This document shows positions 7,266 to 15,929 of a stretch of DNA of 33,682 nucleotides, in pieces. The translations under genes were made by a program, and so were the position numbers. The notes beneath the pieces were generated by a model. It did not search any database. It had not been told where the DNA came from and was given only the letters and a program-made list of their open reading frames with translations. The DNA is taken from the NCBI GenBank assembly GCA_024636505.1, contig JAGXGY010000038.1, positions 1 through 33,682 on the forward strand, given 5' to 3'. Source of the stretch: Methylobacter sp. Lineage in GTDB: Bacteria; Pseudomonadota; Gammaproteobacteria; Methylococcales; Methylomonadaceae. The stretch's first letter is position 1. Every line of letters starts with the position of its first letter.

Positions 7266-9032
7266 ATGGATATTAACTCGCCAAGACTCCCCCCGGCTAT
7301 TTTCGGTGCTAACAGGCCGCTGGAAAACACGTTAAATCTTAAAGTCGGCCAAAAACTTGACGCAAAAATCATCGGTGCCGATATTCAAGCGGCAAAAAAC
7401 GCCATGACTTTAGCGCTAGGCAACAAGAATATTACCGTACAAAGCAACAAGCCAGTTACGACCAACCCTGGACAGCATTTAAAAATCCAGGTAACTCAAA
7501 CCATCCCAGTATTGGAATTTAAAATCCTCAATTCCTTACCCGAATTGCGCCTGAAACTCATTGCGACCGCCAGGGATGGTGGGAGTGTCGCAAACGGTCA
7601 GGAACCAATGCGACCGACCGCCAGGGATGGTGGGAGTGTCGCAAACGGTCAGGAACCAATGCGACCGATCGCCAGGGATGGTGGGAGTGTCGCATTGGCA
7701 CGAGCGACAACCGGTGAAAAACAAAATGCAGCAACAACCCTGTCATCGCTGGCAAAACAACCGTTAGATGCAAAAATAACAGGCATCAGCGGCACCAAAA
7801 TCCAGTTACAGATTTTTACCCAGACGTCCGCAGATACAGGTAATAAACAAATCAGTTTTATCCATATTCAACGATCTCAACTGACCAATACACCGCAAAA
7901 TTTAACCGTTGGGCAAAAGCTGAATCTGGAAATAGTCAAAGCAGGAACCACGCCTGAATTTAACGTTATTTCAGCTTCCAATGCGGTACCTGAAGCCAAA
8001 ATAGCCGAATTTATAAAGCAGTTTCTACCGCGACATGAAGCTAGCCCTCTCTTTTTAAATCAGTTAATAAAGAATTTGCCACAACTGATGGAAAATGAAA
8101 GCGTTCCAAAGACGCTAAAGGATATAGCCGCAAAAATAATTCAGAACCTGCCCTCCAAAGAACAGTTGATCACCAGCCAAGGCATCAAACAAGCCATTGC
8201 CAATTCGGGATTATTTCTTGAAGCCAAACTGCCGTCAGCAATGGTTCAGGCCGGGTTAATTAAAGCATTACCCCAACTGATAAAAAATGAAACTGCGCCG
8301 CAATCATTGCAGCGTATTGCCGCTGAGATATTACAAAACCTTACGCAAAAAGAACCTTTAGTTAACAGCCCGTCAACCGCTCATCCTAAACAATTTTCTG
8401 AAACCGAATTGTTAACTTTACCGTTAAATATGACAAAACTCCCCAAAGCAGAGGCTTTAGGCAATGAGGATTTTAAAGCCAATTTGCTTAAGTTTATTCA
8501 GGCTTTAAAACAGGAGCTTACAAGCCCAGGTGAACGACAAGTCAATCAAGCCGACCTTGATCTGCTTAAAAACCTGCAGAATAAAACTGAAAACACCATT
8601 GCCAAGCTAGTGCTGGATCAATTAATGTCTCTGCCTCTGCCTAAGGAAGATAATCCAAAACAGCTATGGCTTATCGATATTCCCTTTATCGACCGGCAAC
8701 AGGCGGAATCGGTTAAGATTGAAATACAGCGCGACCACGAAAACAACCCGCAATCCGACAGCAACGATTGGTCGGTTGCTATCACCATTACACCGCCGGG
8801 ACTGGGTACCATTCATTGCAGGGTTTCCTGCCAAAACAATGTCATCAATACCTATTTCAACAGCCAAAAGGCTCAAACGACTGAACTGATCAAACACAAC
8901 CTGGATTATCTAAAACATCAACTTGAAGAATCGGGTTTAACAACCGGACACATGGGCACTCAAAACGGCTCTCAAAACAACCAAGCCACTCATCAACTAG
9001 CCGGAAAAAAACTATTCGATGATAATGCATAG
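7266..9032 (+). CDS. FliK-type C-terminal domain protein with in-frame repeat insertion
   Basis: This is a 588-residue protein from the ATG at 7266; a TTG at 7251 overlapping the HDOD stop is an alternative start. The C-terminal region (about 465-555) resembles the FliK/Flg_hook domain. It starts at WLIDIPF, continues with WSVAITITPPGLGTIHCRV and closes with a helical part ending near YLKHQLEESGL. The long N-terminal half is Gln/Asn/Lys/Thr-rich and low in structure, as in FliK proteins that measure hook length. No other flagellar gene is nearby, so a true hook role is uncertain. Residues about 99-145 are a 17-residue tandem repeat (ARDGGSVANGQEPMRPT) with unlike composition, apparently from an inserted DNA repeat. 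The HDOD gene ends 11 bases upstream and is probably cotranscribed. Confidence 0.75.
   Translation: MDINSPRLPPAIFGANRPLENTLNLKVGQKLDAKIIGADIQAAKNAMTLALGNKNITVQSNKPVTTNPGQHLKIQVTQTIPVLEFKILNSLPELRLKLIATARDGGSVANGQEPMRPTARDGGSVANGQEPMRPIARDGGSVALARATTGEKQNAATTLSSLAKQPLDAKITGISGTKIQLQIFTQTSADTGNKQISFIHIQRSQLTNTPQNLTVGQKLNLEIVKAGTTPEFNVISASNAVPEAKIAEFIKQFLPRHEASPLFLNQLIKNLPQLMENESVPKTLKDIAAKIIQNLPSKEQLITSQGIKQAIANSGLFLEAKLPSAMVQAGLIKALPQLIKNETAPQSLQRIAAEILQNLTQKEPLVNSPSTAHPKQFSETELLTLPLNMTKLPKAEALGNEDFKANLLKFIQALKQELTSPGERQVNQADLDLLKNLQNKTENTIAKLVLDQLMSLPLPKEDNPKQLWLIDIPFIDRQQAESVKIEIQRDHENNPQSDSNDWSVAITITPPGLGTIHCRVSCQNNVINTYFNSQKAQTTELIKHNLDYLKHQLEESGLTTGHMGTQNGSQNNQATHQLAGKKLFDDNA
7568..7698 (+). 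repeat. 51-bp tandem repeat (2.5 copies) inside the FliK-like gene
   Basis: GCCAGGGATGGTGGGAGTGT begins at 7569, 7620 and 7671, so the period is exactly 51 bases (17 codons). The first two copies are complete and the third stops after about 28 bases. The last copy is flanked by a perfect 10-bp inverted repeat, CCAATGCGAC (7656-7665) and GTCGCATTGG (7689-7698). The period keeps the reading frame. The two full units differ at very few bases (for example GACC versus GATC near the end), which suggests recent duplication. Confidence 0.9.
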
Positions 9033-9050
9033 TATATTTTTAATGGAAAA

Positions 9051-9203
9051 CAGTGTCTTAATTAGACCTGACACTGGTACTACTGCTGCGTAACAACGTC
9101 TCATTCATCCCTTATTATCCGGTTTATTACCATGAAGAACATCAAGATAACCCAGGAAGTCAATACAGCAAATGCGTCATACCCTTCAGCCTCTTCATGG
9201 TAA
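9051..9203. repeat. Hairpin and inverted repeat between the FliK-like gene and tolC
   Basis: The 235-base gap holds no gene. It contains CAGTGTC (9051-9057) pairing with GACACTG (9070-9076), a 7-bp stem just after the FliK-like stop. It also has a perfect 11-bp inverted repeat, TTACCATGAAG (9127-9137) and CTTCATGGTAA (9193-9203), enclosing 55 bases. No U-tract follows the first hairpin, so it is not a clean intrinsic terminator. The promoter of the TolC-family gene must lie in or after this stretch, but I see no clear -35/-10 pair. Confidence 0.5.
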
Positions 9204-9267
9204 AAACAAATAACATTCTTTGAAATCAATGCCCGCCAGCACTTAAAACGATTTATTTATCCTGCTC

Positions 9268-10593
9268 ATGAAAGTACCAGTTAACCTATTCGTCATTATT
9301 GTCAGCTTGCTAGCGGGGATTTCACCGCTGCAGGCACAAAATTTATCAGAAACCTTTGAACTTGCCTTGCAAAATGCGCCTGTTTTAAAACAGGCTAAAG
9401 CCAGGCGGTCGGTGATCGGCGAATCGAAAGATCAAAGCATTGCACGGTTTCTGCCCAATATCTCGGCCACCGGAGCCAGCCGTAAAGAACAATTTCATAA
9501 TAAGAAAACCGGAAATTTCAGGGGACCTGATGCCAACCAGGATTACTGGGATAATAACTTTAACATCAACTTAACCCAACCCCTGTTCCACTGGGATCAC
9601 TGGATACAATTAAGCCAATCTGACAACCAAATCGCGCTGGCTGAAGCCAACTACTTAAGCGAATTACAAAGCCTGATGGTGACCACCACCGAAGCCTATT
9701 TCAATGTGCTCTATGCCCTGGATAATTTAGCCTTTGCCTCGGCAGAAAAACAGGCTATCGCCCGCCAACTGGAACAAGCCAGGCAACGCTTTGAAGTGGG
9801 CATTATTTCGATAATCGACGTTAACGAGGCTCAGGCGGGGTTCGACCAAGCCAATGCTGATGAAATTGACGCTGCTAATAATCTGGACAACCAGAAAGAG
9901 GCGTTAACAGAAATCATCGGTGAAAATAATATTTCGCTGAATGCACTGGGGGAAAACCTGCCTTTATTGAAGCCTGAACCGGCAGATATTTCGGCGTGGA
10001 GCGATTTAGCCGAGATCAACAATTTCAGCATTATTTCAGCATTTAATCAGGCCGAAATATCGCGTAAAGCCATAGACCTGCAGCGCAACGGCCACCTGCC
10101 CCAGCTGGATTTCATCGCTTCTTACGGTATAGCCGACAATACCAGCAGCTTTGGTTTTCGGGGAGATACCCGGAGTGTCGGTATGCAGCTGAATGTACCG
10201 CTGTTTGAAGGCGGCGCCGTCAATTCCCGAACCCGTCAGGCCGACTATGAATACCAAGCCGCCAAAGAGGATTTATCCAGAAAAAAACGCGCGGTAAAGC
10301 GTCAGGTAAAAGACGCTTATCGCGGTGTCATCTCCACCATCAGCCGCGTAACCGCTCTAAAAACCACGATAATATCGGCAACCAGCGCACTGAAGGCAAC
10401 CGAAGCAGGATTTGGCGTAGGCACCCGAACCATGGTCGATGTACTGAATGAACAAAGCAATTTATACCGGGCAAAACGGGAGTTTTCACGCGCCCGTTAT
10501 GATTATTTGATCAACAGCATCCAGTTAAAACAAGCGGCCAGCAGCCTTAGTCAAGATGACCTTGAACAGGTCAACCGTTTATTGGTCCCCTGA
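9268..10593 (+). CDS. TolC-family outer membrane efflux protein
   Basis: This is a 441-residue outer-membrane channel of the TolC/OEP family, which links inner-membrane pumps or type I secretion systems to the outside. A signal peptide (about 1-23, ending LLAGISPLQA before QNLSE) is followed by the two repeated OEP halves. The first has LSETFELALQNAPVLKQAKA and YFNVLYALDNLAFA. The second has LDFIASYG, GMQLNVPLFEGG (near 300) and DVLNEQSNLYRAKREF. No membrane-fusion protein, ABC or RND pump lies beside it, so its partner is encoded elsewhere. The next gene, 77 bases on and on the same strand, is an ATP-grasp-like enzyme, which may be chance. Confidence 0.9.
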   Translation: MKVPVNLFVIIVSLLAGISPLQAQNLSETFELALQNAPVLKQAKARRSVIGESKDQSIARFLPNISATGASRKEQFHNKKTGNFRGPDANQDYWDNNFNINLTQPLFHWDHWIQLSQSDNQIALAEANYLSELQSLMVTTTEAYFNVLYALDNLAFASAEKQAIARQLEQARQRFEVGIISIIDVNEAQAGFDQANADEIDAANNLDNQKEALTEIIGENNISLNALGENLPLLKPEPADISAWSDLAEINNFSIISAFNQAEISRKAIDLQRNGHLPQLDFIASYGIADNTSSFGFRGDTRSVGMQLNVPLFEGGAVNSRTRQADYEYQAAKEDLSRKKRAVKRQVKDAYRGVISTISRVTALKTTIISATSALKATEAGFGVGTRTMVDVLNEQSNLYRAKREFSRARYDYLINSIQLKQAASSLSQDDLEQVNRLLVP

Positions 10594-10670
10594 ACTGAGG
10601 CTCTGAAAACCAGGGCTTAATAATTTTCTGGTTAATTCAATTATCCAGCTAATCGACAGATGAAATTTGC

Positions 10671-11972
10671 ATGAACTCACCTTTCCGAAAAGGCACCTAC
10701 AATGAATCCACTCAATTGACCGGAGAACGCAATGCCGACTGTCATTATATGTCATTCAACCGGGAGACCGTGTTCAAGGCATTATCGCAACAACTGAATG
10801 ACGATTTTCTGTACCGGATGCTCATTGAAGATCGCCCTCACCTTTTCGCCGACGCTATTGTGTTTGTCGACCAGGCCAATATACGCAAACAACGCGACAT
10901 TATTGCCGCAATAGAAAGCGTCATTATGCTGCCTGCTTATCAGCAGCGTGTTCTGGCTTATGCGCCGGAAACCGCACAATTCATACCCAAGGCGCACGGC
11001 GTTTTTTTTGGCTATGACTTTCACTTAAGCCCTAAAGGACCTCAATTAATTGAGATCAACAGCAATGCCGGCGGCGCTTTAGTAAATGTCATGTTTGCAA
11101 ATGCGCAAATGGCCAGCGGTACGTCGACTAAACCACATGAGGCCCAAAATATGGAACAGGTATTTATGGCGATGTTTGTTGAAGAATGGCAAGCTGAACG
11201 CGGCCTTCAACCCTTACATTCCATCGCTATCGTCGATGAAAATCCGCAAGGGCAATTCATGCTGCCGGAATTTTTATTGTTTAAAAAGCTATTTGAACAA
11301 TACCCTATTAACACTGTTATTTGCGATCCTGCCGAGCTTGATTATCGCAATGGAACACTTATGCATAAGGAACTGCCGATTGATCTTGTTTACAACCGTT
11401 TGACTGACTTCGGCTTGGAAGCAAAAACACTAAAACCATTGCGCGATGCTTATCTGGAAAAAGCCGTCGTCGTTACACCTCATCCAAGAGCTTATGCACT
11501 ATACGCCGATAAAAGAAATCTGACTATATTGACCGATGAAACCATATTACGGGATATGGGCGTTGCCGCAGAAATCAGAACCTTATTGCTTGAAGGTATT
11601 GCTCAGACGATTTGCGTACATAAGGAAGATACCGAGACTTTATGGGCCGCGCGTAAACGGCTGTTTTTTAAACCGGCCAAAGGCTACGGCAGCAAGGGGG
11701 CCTATCGAGGCGACAAAATGACCAAACGGGTGTTCGCGGAGATTCTACAGGGAAATTATGTCGCGCAATCGCTGGTGCAAGCCACCGAGCGGCAACTGAA
11801 AGTCAACCATAAAATGGTCGATCTTAAACTGGATCTGCGCGAATATGTCTACAAGGGACAAGTGCAGTTAACCAGCGCCCGTTTATACCAGGGACAAACG
11901 ACTAATTTCCGCACTCCGGGCGGCGGTTTTGCACAAGTTGTGGTGAGTACAGGAAGCGGCAGGGACCAATGA
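10671..11972 (+). CDS. ATP-grasp-like protein, substrate unknown (permuted motif order)
   Basis: This 433-residue protein has no assigned function that I can name. PQLIEINSNAGG (124-135) looks like the metal-binding E-x-N of ATP-grasp ligases. DLVYNRLTDF (238-247) is strongly family-like. FFKPAKGYGSKGAYRG (332-347) resembles the nucleotide-binding lysine and glycine-rich loop, and REYVYKG (390-396) and TNFRTPGGGF (411-420) close the domain. The E-x-N motif lies before the loop, the order seen in the circularly permuted ATP-grasp of glutathionylspermidine synthetases. I infer an amide- or ester-forming ligase. The start is uncertain: the ATG at 10671 lacks a clear ribosome-binding site and Met27 (10749) is possible. 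It is convergent with galU, 39 bases away. Confidence 0.65.
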   Translation: MNSPFRKGTYNESTQLTGERNADCHYMSFNRETVFKALSQQLNDDFLYRMLIEDRPHLFADAIVFVDQANIRKQRDIIAAIESVIMLPAYQQRVLAYAPETAQFIPKAHGVFFGYDFHLSPKGPQLIEINSNAGGALVNVMFANAQMASGTSTKPHEAQNMEQVFMAMFVEEWQAERGLQPLHSIAIVDENPQGQFMLPEFLLFKKLFEQYPINTVICDPAELDYRNGTLMHKELPIDLVYNRLTDFGLEAKTLKPLRDAYLEKAVVVTPHPRAYALYADKRNLTILTDETILRDMGVAAEIRTLLLEGIAQTICVHKEDTETLWAARKRLFFKPAKGYGSKGAYRGDKMTKRVFAEILQGNYVAQSLVQATERQLKVNHKMVDLKLDLREYVYKGQVQLTSARLYQGQTTNFRTPGGGFAQVVVSTGSGRDQ

Positions 11973-12011
11973 CGTCGCCTTGCCGCCTCGTTTATATGAA
12001 AAATTAGCGAT

Positions 12012-12893
12012 TTAATCAAGCACCAGATTCTTTAAATAATCCCGGAAATCGTCCTTTAACTCTTTATGCATCAAACCCAATTCAACAGTCGCCTGCAAAT
12101 AACCGAGTTTTGATCCGCAATCATAGCGTTTGCCTTCAAACTCGTAGGCCAGCACCTGCTCATCGCTCATCAATCCAGCGATGGCATCAGTCAACTGAAT
12201 TTCGCCGCCGGCACCACGTTTGGTCTGTTCAATTTTGTCAAAAATAGCCGGTGTTAATATATAGCGGCCGACCACACCCAGATTTGACGGAGCGCGTTCT
12301 GGCGACGGCTTCTCAATAATCGTTTCAACCTGGCCTAGTGCGGGCGATAACGCCTTGGTTTTGACAATGCCGTATTTGTCAGTTTCCTGAGGATTGACCT
12401 GCTCTACGCCCAGGATACTGCATTGATTTTTATTGTATTGCTCGACCATTTGGGCCATGCACCCATTGCCGCTGCTATGGGTAATTAAATCATCGGCCAG
12501 AATAACGGCAAACGGCTCATCGCCAACGACAGACTTGGCGCAAAGCACCGCATGACCCAAGCCTAATGCCTCAGGCTGACGAATAAACACAAAAGAAACA
12601 TGCGACGGCATCATGTCCCGAACCATTTTTAATGTTCCGGTCTTGCCCCGGATAATCAGCTCGTTCTCCAGCTCATAGGCTTTGTCAAAATGATCCATTA
12701 TCACGTTTTTGCTGCGCCCGGTTATAAAGATAATGGTATCGACTCCAGCCGCTACCGCCTCTTCAACGCAATACTGAATCAGTGGTTTGTCCACAACCGG
12801 CAACATTTCCTTTGGACTGGCTTTGGTCGCAGGTAAAAAACGGGTTCCAAGACCCGCAACCGGAAAAACTGCTTTTGTTACTTTTTTATTCAT
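12012..12893 (-). CDS. galU: UTP-glucose-1-phosphate uridylyltransferase
   Basis: It makes UDP-glucose from glucose-1-phosphate and UTP for envelope polysaccharide and related pathways, in the cytoplasm. The nucleotidyltransferase signature AVFPVAGLGTRFLPATKASP near the N-terminus is followed by KEMLPVVDKPLIQY, then AVILADDLI and IVEKP-like IIEKPSPERAPS, all typical of bacterial GalU. The length of 293 residues is normal. The frame is open to a TTG at 12911, but a GGAG (about 9 bases before the ATG at 12893) makes the ATG the better start. It appears to be transcribed alone and is convergent with the ATP-grasp-like gene. Confidence 0.96.
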   Translation of the reverse strand: MNKKVTKAVFPVAGLGTRFLPATKASPKEMLPVVDKPLIQYCVEEAVAAGVDTIIFITGRSKNVIMDHFDKAYELENELIIRGKTGTLKMVRDMMPSHVSFVFIRQPEALGLGHAVLCAKSVVGDEPFAVILADDLITHSSGNGCMAQMVEQYNKNQCSILGVEQVNPQETDKYGIVKTKALSPALGQVETIIEKPSPERAPSNLGVVGRYILTPAIFDKIEQTKRGAGGEIQLTDAIAGLMSDEQVLAYEFEGKRYDCGSKLGYLQATVELGLMHKELKDDFRDYLKNLVLD

Positions 12894-13006
12894 CTTAAGA
12901 CACTCCGACAATACATATCATTAAAAATCAGATGCGAGATGCAGTATCCAGTCATCTCTGCCCTCAACAAGCGATTAGCAACTAAAATCCCCGCTATGTT
13001 TTTATT

Positions 13007-13777
13007 CTACGCTAAAAATTTTTTAACCATGACTGTAAAAACCCCCGGTTGTTGTACATGCAGCCAATGTCCGGCCTCGGCTATAGTGCCGAAAGCCGCC
13101 TCGGGGAATAATGACTTTATATCTCGCGGCTTGACGAAGTCCGAATCGCTTCCGGCAATAAACAAAGCCTTGCCGGTAAACGGCGCTAAATGATCGGTAT
13201 TCGGAAAAGCGGCAATATTGGGCGCCATCCGCTGAAAAATATCCAGATCAAGCCGCCAACAATATTTACCGTCTTTTAGAATTAGATTTTGTAACAGAAA
13301 CTGGCGATAACTCAGCTCGGGTATGTACGACGCAAGCAGCGATTCAGCGTGTTTGCGGTTGCTGATGTCAGTCAGCGGCAGCATTTTTAACGCCAACACG
13401 GTGTTGTCGAAACTGTGTGTATAGCTGACCGGTGCAATATCCGCGACAATCAGCTTAGCCAGCCTGTCCGGAGAAGTCAGCGCAAACCACATGGCCACCT
13501 TGCCGCCCATGCTGTGCCCCAGTAAATGGACTGTTTCCAAACCTTGCTGTTCCATAAATTGCAACAAATCAGCGCTCATGGAAAGATAATCCATTATTGG
13601 ATGATGCGGCGATGCGCCGTGATTGCGCATGTCCGGGACATACACATGAAACCGGTCAGCCAATCTTTGCGCTATCTGCCGCCAGTTACGCGAGGAGGCA
13701 AAAAAACCGTGCAGGATAATCAGCGGTCTATGATCCGGATTCCCGAATTCCTCAAAAGCCAGCTCTACTGTTTCCAT
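13007..13777 (-). CDS. Alpha/beta hydrolase, YbfF-like esterase
   Basis: This is a 256-residue cytoplasmic hydrolase of the alpha/beta fold. The oxyanion region LHGFFASSRNW begins near residue 22. VPDMRNHGASPH (48-59) is the YbfF-type signature. The nucleophile elbow GHSMGG (87-92, Ser89), an Asp around 211-213 and AGHWLH (235-240, His237) form the expected triad. An open extension upstream of METVE overlaps the DUF445 gene, but the ATG at 13777 overlaps the DUF445 stop by one base (TGATG) and is the likely coupled start. YbfF hydrolyses short acyl esters and thioesters; the native substrate here is unknown. Confidence 0.87.
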   Translation of the reverse strand: METVELAFEEFGNPDHRPLIILHGFFASSRNWRQIAQRLADRFHVYVPDMRNHGASPHHPIMDYLSMSADLLQFMEQQGLETVHLLGHSMGGKVAMWFALTSPDRLAKLIVADIAPVSYTHSFDNTVLALKMLPLTDISNRKHAESLLASYIPELSYRQFLLQNLILKDGKYCWRLDLDIFQRMAPNIAAFPNTDHLAPFTGKALFIAGSDSDFVKPRDIKSLFPEAAFGTIAEAGHWLHVQQPGVFTVMVKKFLA

Positions 13778-14499
13778 CAGACAAAAACGAATAATGCGCC
13801 CATCAAACCGCCGAAAATACCGCCCCAAACCACCAGCCAGCCAAGATGCTGTCGAATGATAGCCTGAACCATTTCCTTAACCAGTTGAGGGGTTAATTCA
13901 CTCAGACGCTTATCGATCACCGTTTCAATTTTTCCGATAATATCGCCGCCGATTTTGTGCGCATCCAGCCCCTGTTTTAATGCGGCTTTAAAGCGATCCG
14001 ACTCGACCATTTCGCTCAGAGTGATTCTCATCTTTTCAGTAAACGGCTCTTTTAACGGTACCAGCGCTTGTTCGCCGCCCATCATCATTAACATGCCGCC
14101 AAAAGAAGAGCCCATAATTGAGGATACCAAACCTTCGTAGACCTTGTCATAATCAACGGCATTCAATAAAGGCTCCAGGTTCAGCAGACCTTTACCTTGC
14201 TGCTCCTCGGTTTCAATAAACTGCTCGATATTATTTGCGGTAAAAAACTGCTGCATCATCAGCTGCTTGATCGACAGTTTAAATTCTTCAAACCGGCCCG
14301 GTATGACGCCCGAACCGTATAATAAAGGCACTTTCTCAAACAGCATATAAACAGCCAACCAGTTGGTAATAGCGCCGGACAAAGCAAAAAAGCCGATGGA
14401 TTTAATTAACGCCGATTGTACCGGGCAAATATAGCCGGTAACAATGATAGCGACTGCAATAAAATTGGTAATAAAGCTTTTGTTGAATAGTTTTTTCAT
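13777..14499 (-). CDS. DUF445-family membrane protein
   Basis: This is a 240-residue membrane protein of the DUF445 family. Two hydrophobic segments lie near the N-terminus (about 10-27 and 31-53, with ALSGAITNWLAVYMLFEKVP), and a C-terminal helix has LGWLVVWGGIFGGLMGALFVF. Between them is a long, mostly helical soluble region, including GRFEEFKLSIKQLMMQQFF and a Met/Gly-rich patch GGMLMMMGG. The ITNWLAVYMLF(E/D)(K/R)P segment is the family hallmark. Its function is unknown. It overlaps lpd by 4 bases (ATGA) at its start and the esterase by 1 base at its end, so the three are cotranscribed. Confidence 0.83.
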   Translation of the reverse strand: MKKLFNKSFITNFIAVAIIVTGYICPVQSALIKSIGFFALSGAITNWLAVYMLFEKVPLLYGSGVIPGRFEEFKLSIKQLMMQQFFTANNIEQFIETEEQQGKGLLNLEPLLNAVDYDKVYEGLVSSIMGSSFGGMLMMMGGEQALVPLKEPFTEKMRITLSEMVESDRFKAALKQGLDAHKIGGDIIGKIETVIDKRLSELTPQLVKEMVQAIIRQHLGWLVVWGGIFGGLMGALFVFV

Positions 14500-15899
14500 C
14501 GTTTTTTAATCAATAAATCCGTAATAGTGCCCGCTATCATCTCGGCGGAAAAGCCCAACGTTTCGGCCAAGGTAGGATGCGCATGTATCGTTAATGCCAA
14601 ATCTTCAACACTTGCCCCCATCTCCAAAGCCAATACAGCTTCAGCAATCAGTTCACCGGCATGAGTGCCGACGATGCCGGCACCAAGAATTCGACCGGTT
14701 TGTTTATCGCAAAGCAGTTTGGTGGTACCTTCCTTGCGCCCCATGCTTAACGATCGTCCGCTTGCCGCCCAAGGAAAAGCGGCTTTTTCATAAGCAATGC
14801 CTTGGGCTTTAGCCGCATTTTCAGTCAAGCCCATCCAGGCAATCTCAGGGTCAGTATAGGCAACAGAGGGGATAGTTAGCGCTTGCCATTCGGTCGCCTT
14901 GCCGGTCAGTGCCTCAGCCGCTATTTTGCCTTCATGCGCCGCTTTATGCGCCAGCATCGGGTTACCGACCACATCGCCGATCGCAAAGATATGTTTCACG
15001 TTGCTGCGCTGTTGTTTATCGACGCTGATAAAGCCGTACTCATCAACATTAACGCCGGCTTTTTCGGCATCGATTAAATGACCGTTGGGGCGTCTGCCCA
15101 CGGCAACCAGTACTTTATCGAATACATCGGTTTCTGGAGATGCCTTACCGTCAAAGCTGACTTTTAAGCCTTCCGCCAGCGCTTCAATATGGCTTACCCG
15201 GGTTTCCAGAAAAACATGGTCATATTGGTTTTTGATCCGCTGCATTAACGGCCTGACTAGATCCTTGTCGCAGCCGGGGATAAGCTGATTTTGCATTTCT
15301 ACCACAGTAATCTTGCTGCCGAGCGCATGATAAACGGTCGCCATTTCCAGGCCGATAATGCCGCCGCCGATAATCAACAGTTTTTTCGGAATATTCTCAA
15401 GGTTGAGCGCATCGGTAGAATCCATCAGCCGTGGGTCATCATAGGGAAATGACGGTGTTTTTATCGGTTGGGAGCCGACCGCAATAATAGCCTGTTTAAA
15501 CGTTATCGTTTGACTGTCATCACCGTCTTCAAACACTACTTGGGTGTCGGAAATGAATCGCCCAACACCTTTTACAACCGTCACATTGCGCTGCTTGGCC
15601 AGCGCCGCCAAGCCCTCAGTCAACTGGGAACTGATATTGTTTTTCCAGTTACGCAGGGCATCAAGGTCAATTTTAGGTTCGGTAAACCCGATTCCGGCAG
15701 GACTGATCTCTTTGGCTTCATTGAGTACCGCAGCTACATGCAATAGCGCTTTTGAAGGAATACAGCCGACATTCAAACAAACGCCGCCTAAAACAGGATA
15801 ACGCTCGACCAGGGTGACTTGTTTGCCTAAATCGGCTGCACGAAACGCCGCCGTGTAACCTCCAGGGCCACCGCCCAACACCAGAACTTCTGTTTTCAA
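14496..15899 (-). CDS. lpdA: Dihydrolipoamide dehydrogenase (E3)
   Basis: This is the FAD flavoprotein that reoxidises dihydrolipoyl groups of 2-oxoacid dehydrogenase or glycine-cleavage complexes with NAD+. The FAD loop GGGPGG lies near residue 10. The redox disulphide is in GGVCLNVGCIPSK, the NAD loop in IIGGGIIGLE, and HAHPTLAE near the C-terminus carries the active-site His-Glu. The length is about 467. The frame opens with a GTG at 15905 only one base after GAAGG. A TTG at 15899 sits 7 bases after that GAAGG and is the better start on spacing; no ATG is available. No aceE/aceF or sucA/sucB lies beside it; instead it leads a unit with DUF445 and esterase genes. Confidence 0.94.
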   Translation of the reverse strand: MKTEVLVLGGGPGGYTAAFRAADLGKQVTLVERYPVLGGVCLNVGCIPSKALLHVAAVLNEAKEISPAGIGFTEPKIDLDALRNWKNNISSQLTEGLAALAKQRNVTVVKGVGRFISDTQVVFEDGDDSQTITFKQAIIAVGSQPIKTPSFPYDDPRLMDSTDALNLENIPKKLLIIGGGIIGLEMATVYHALGSKITVVEMQNQLIPGCDKDLVRPLMQRIKNQYDHVFLETRVSHIEALAEGLKVSFDGKASPETDVFDKVLVAVGRRPNGHLIDAEKAGVNVDEYGFISVDKQQRSNVKHIFAIGDVVGNPMLAHKAAHEGKIAAEALTGKATEWQALTIPSVAYTDPEIAWMGLTENAAKAQGIAYEKAAFPWAASGRSLSMGRKEGTTKLLCDKQTGRILGAGIVGTHAGELIAEAVLALEMGASVEDLALTIHAHPTLAETLGFSAEMIAGTITDLLIKKR

Positions 15900-15929
15900 T
15901 CGCACACCTTCAATTTGATTAATGAGAAT

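Noticed and set aside
7561..7698. CRISPR-like repeat array
   Set aside because: The copies are directly tandem with no unique spacers, number only 2.5, and lie within a reading frame.
7536..7773. Overlapping short frames on both strands (about 62-71 codons) over the fliK repeat
   Set aside because: They exist because the 51-base period is a multiple of three, keeping other frames open too. The plus frame continuous with the FliK-like domain is the real one.
6373..9032. Flagellar gene cluster
   Set aside because: Only a FliK-like C-terminal domain is present. No hook, basal body or export genes are adjacent.
9268..11972. Type I secretion or efflux operon
   Set aside because: Only the TolC-family outer-membrane part is present. 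No ABC, RND or membrane-fusion gene lies within the window.
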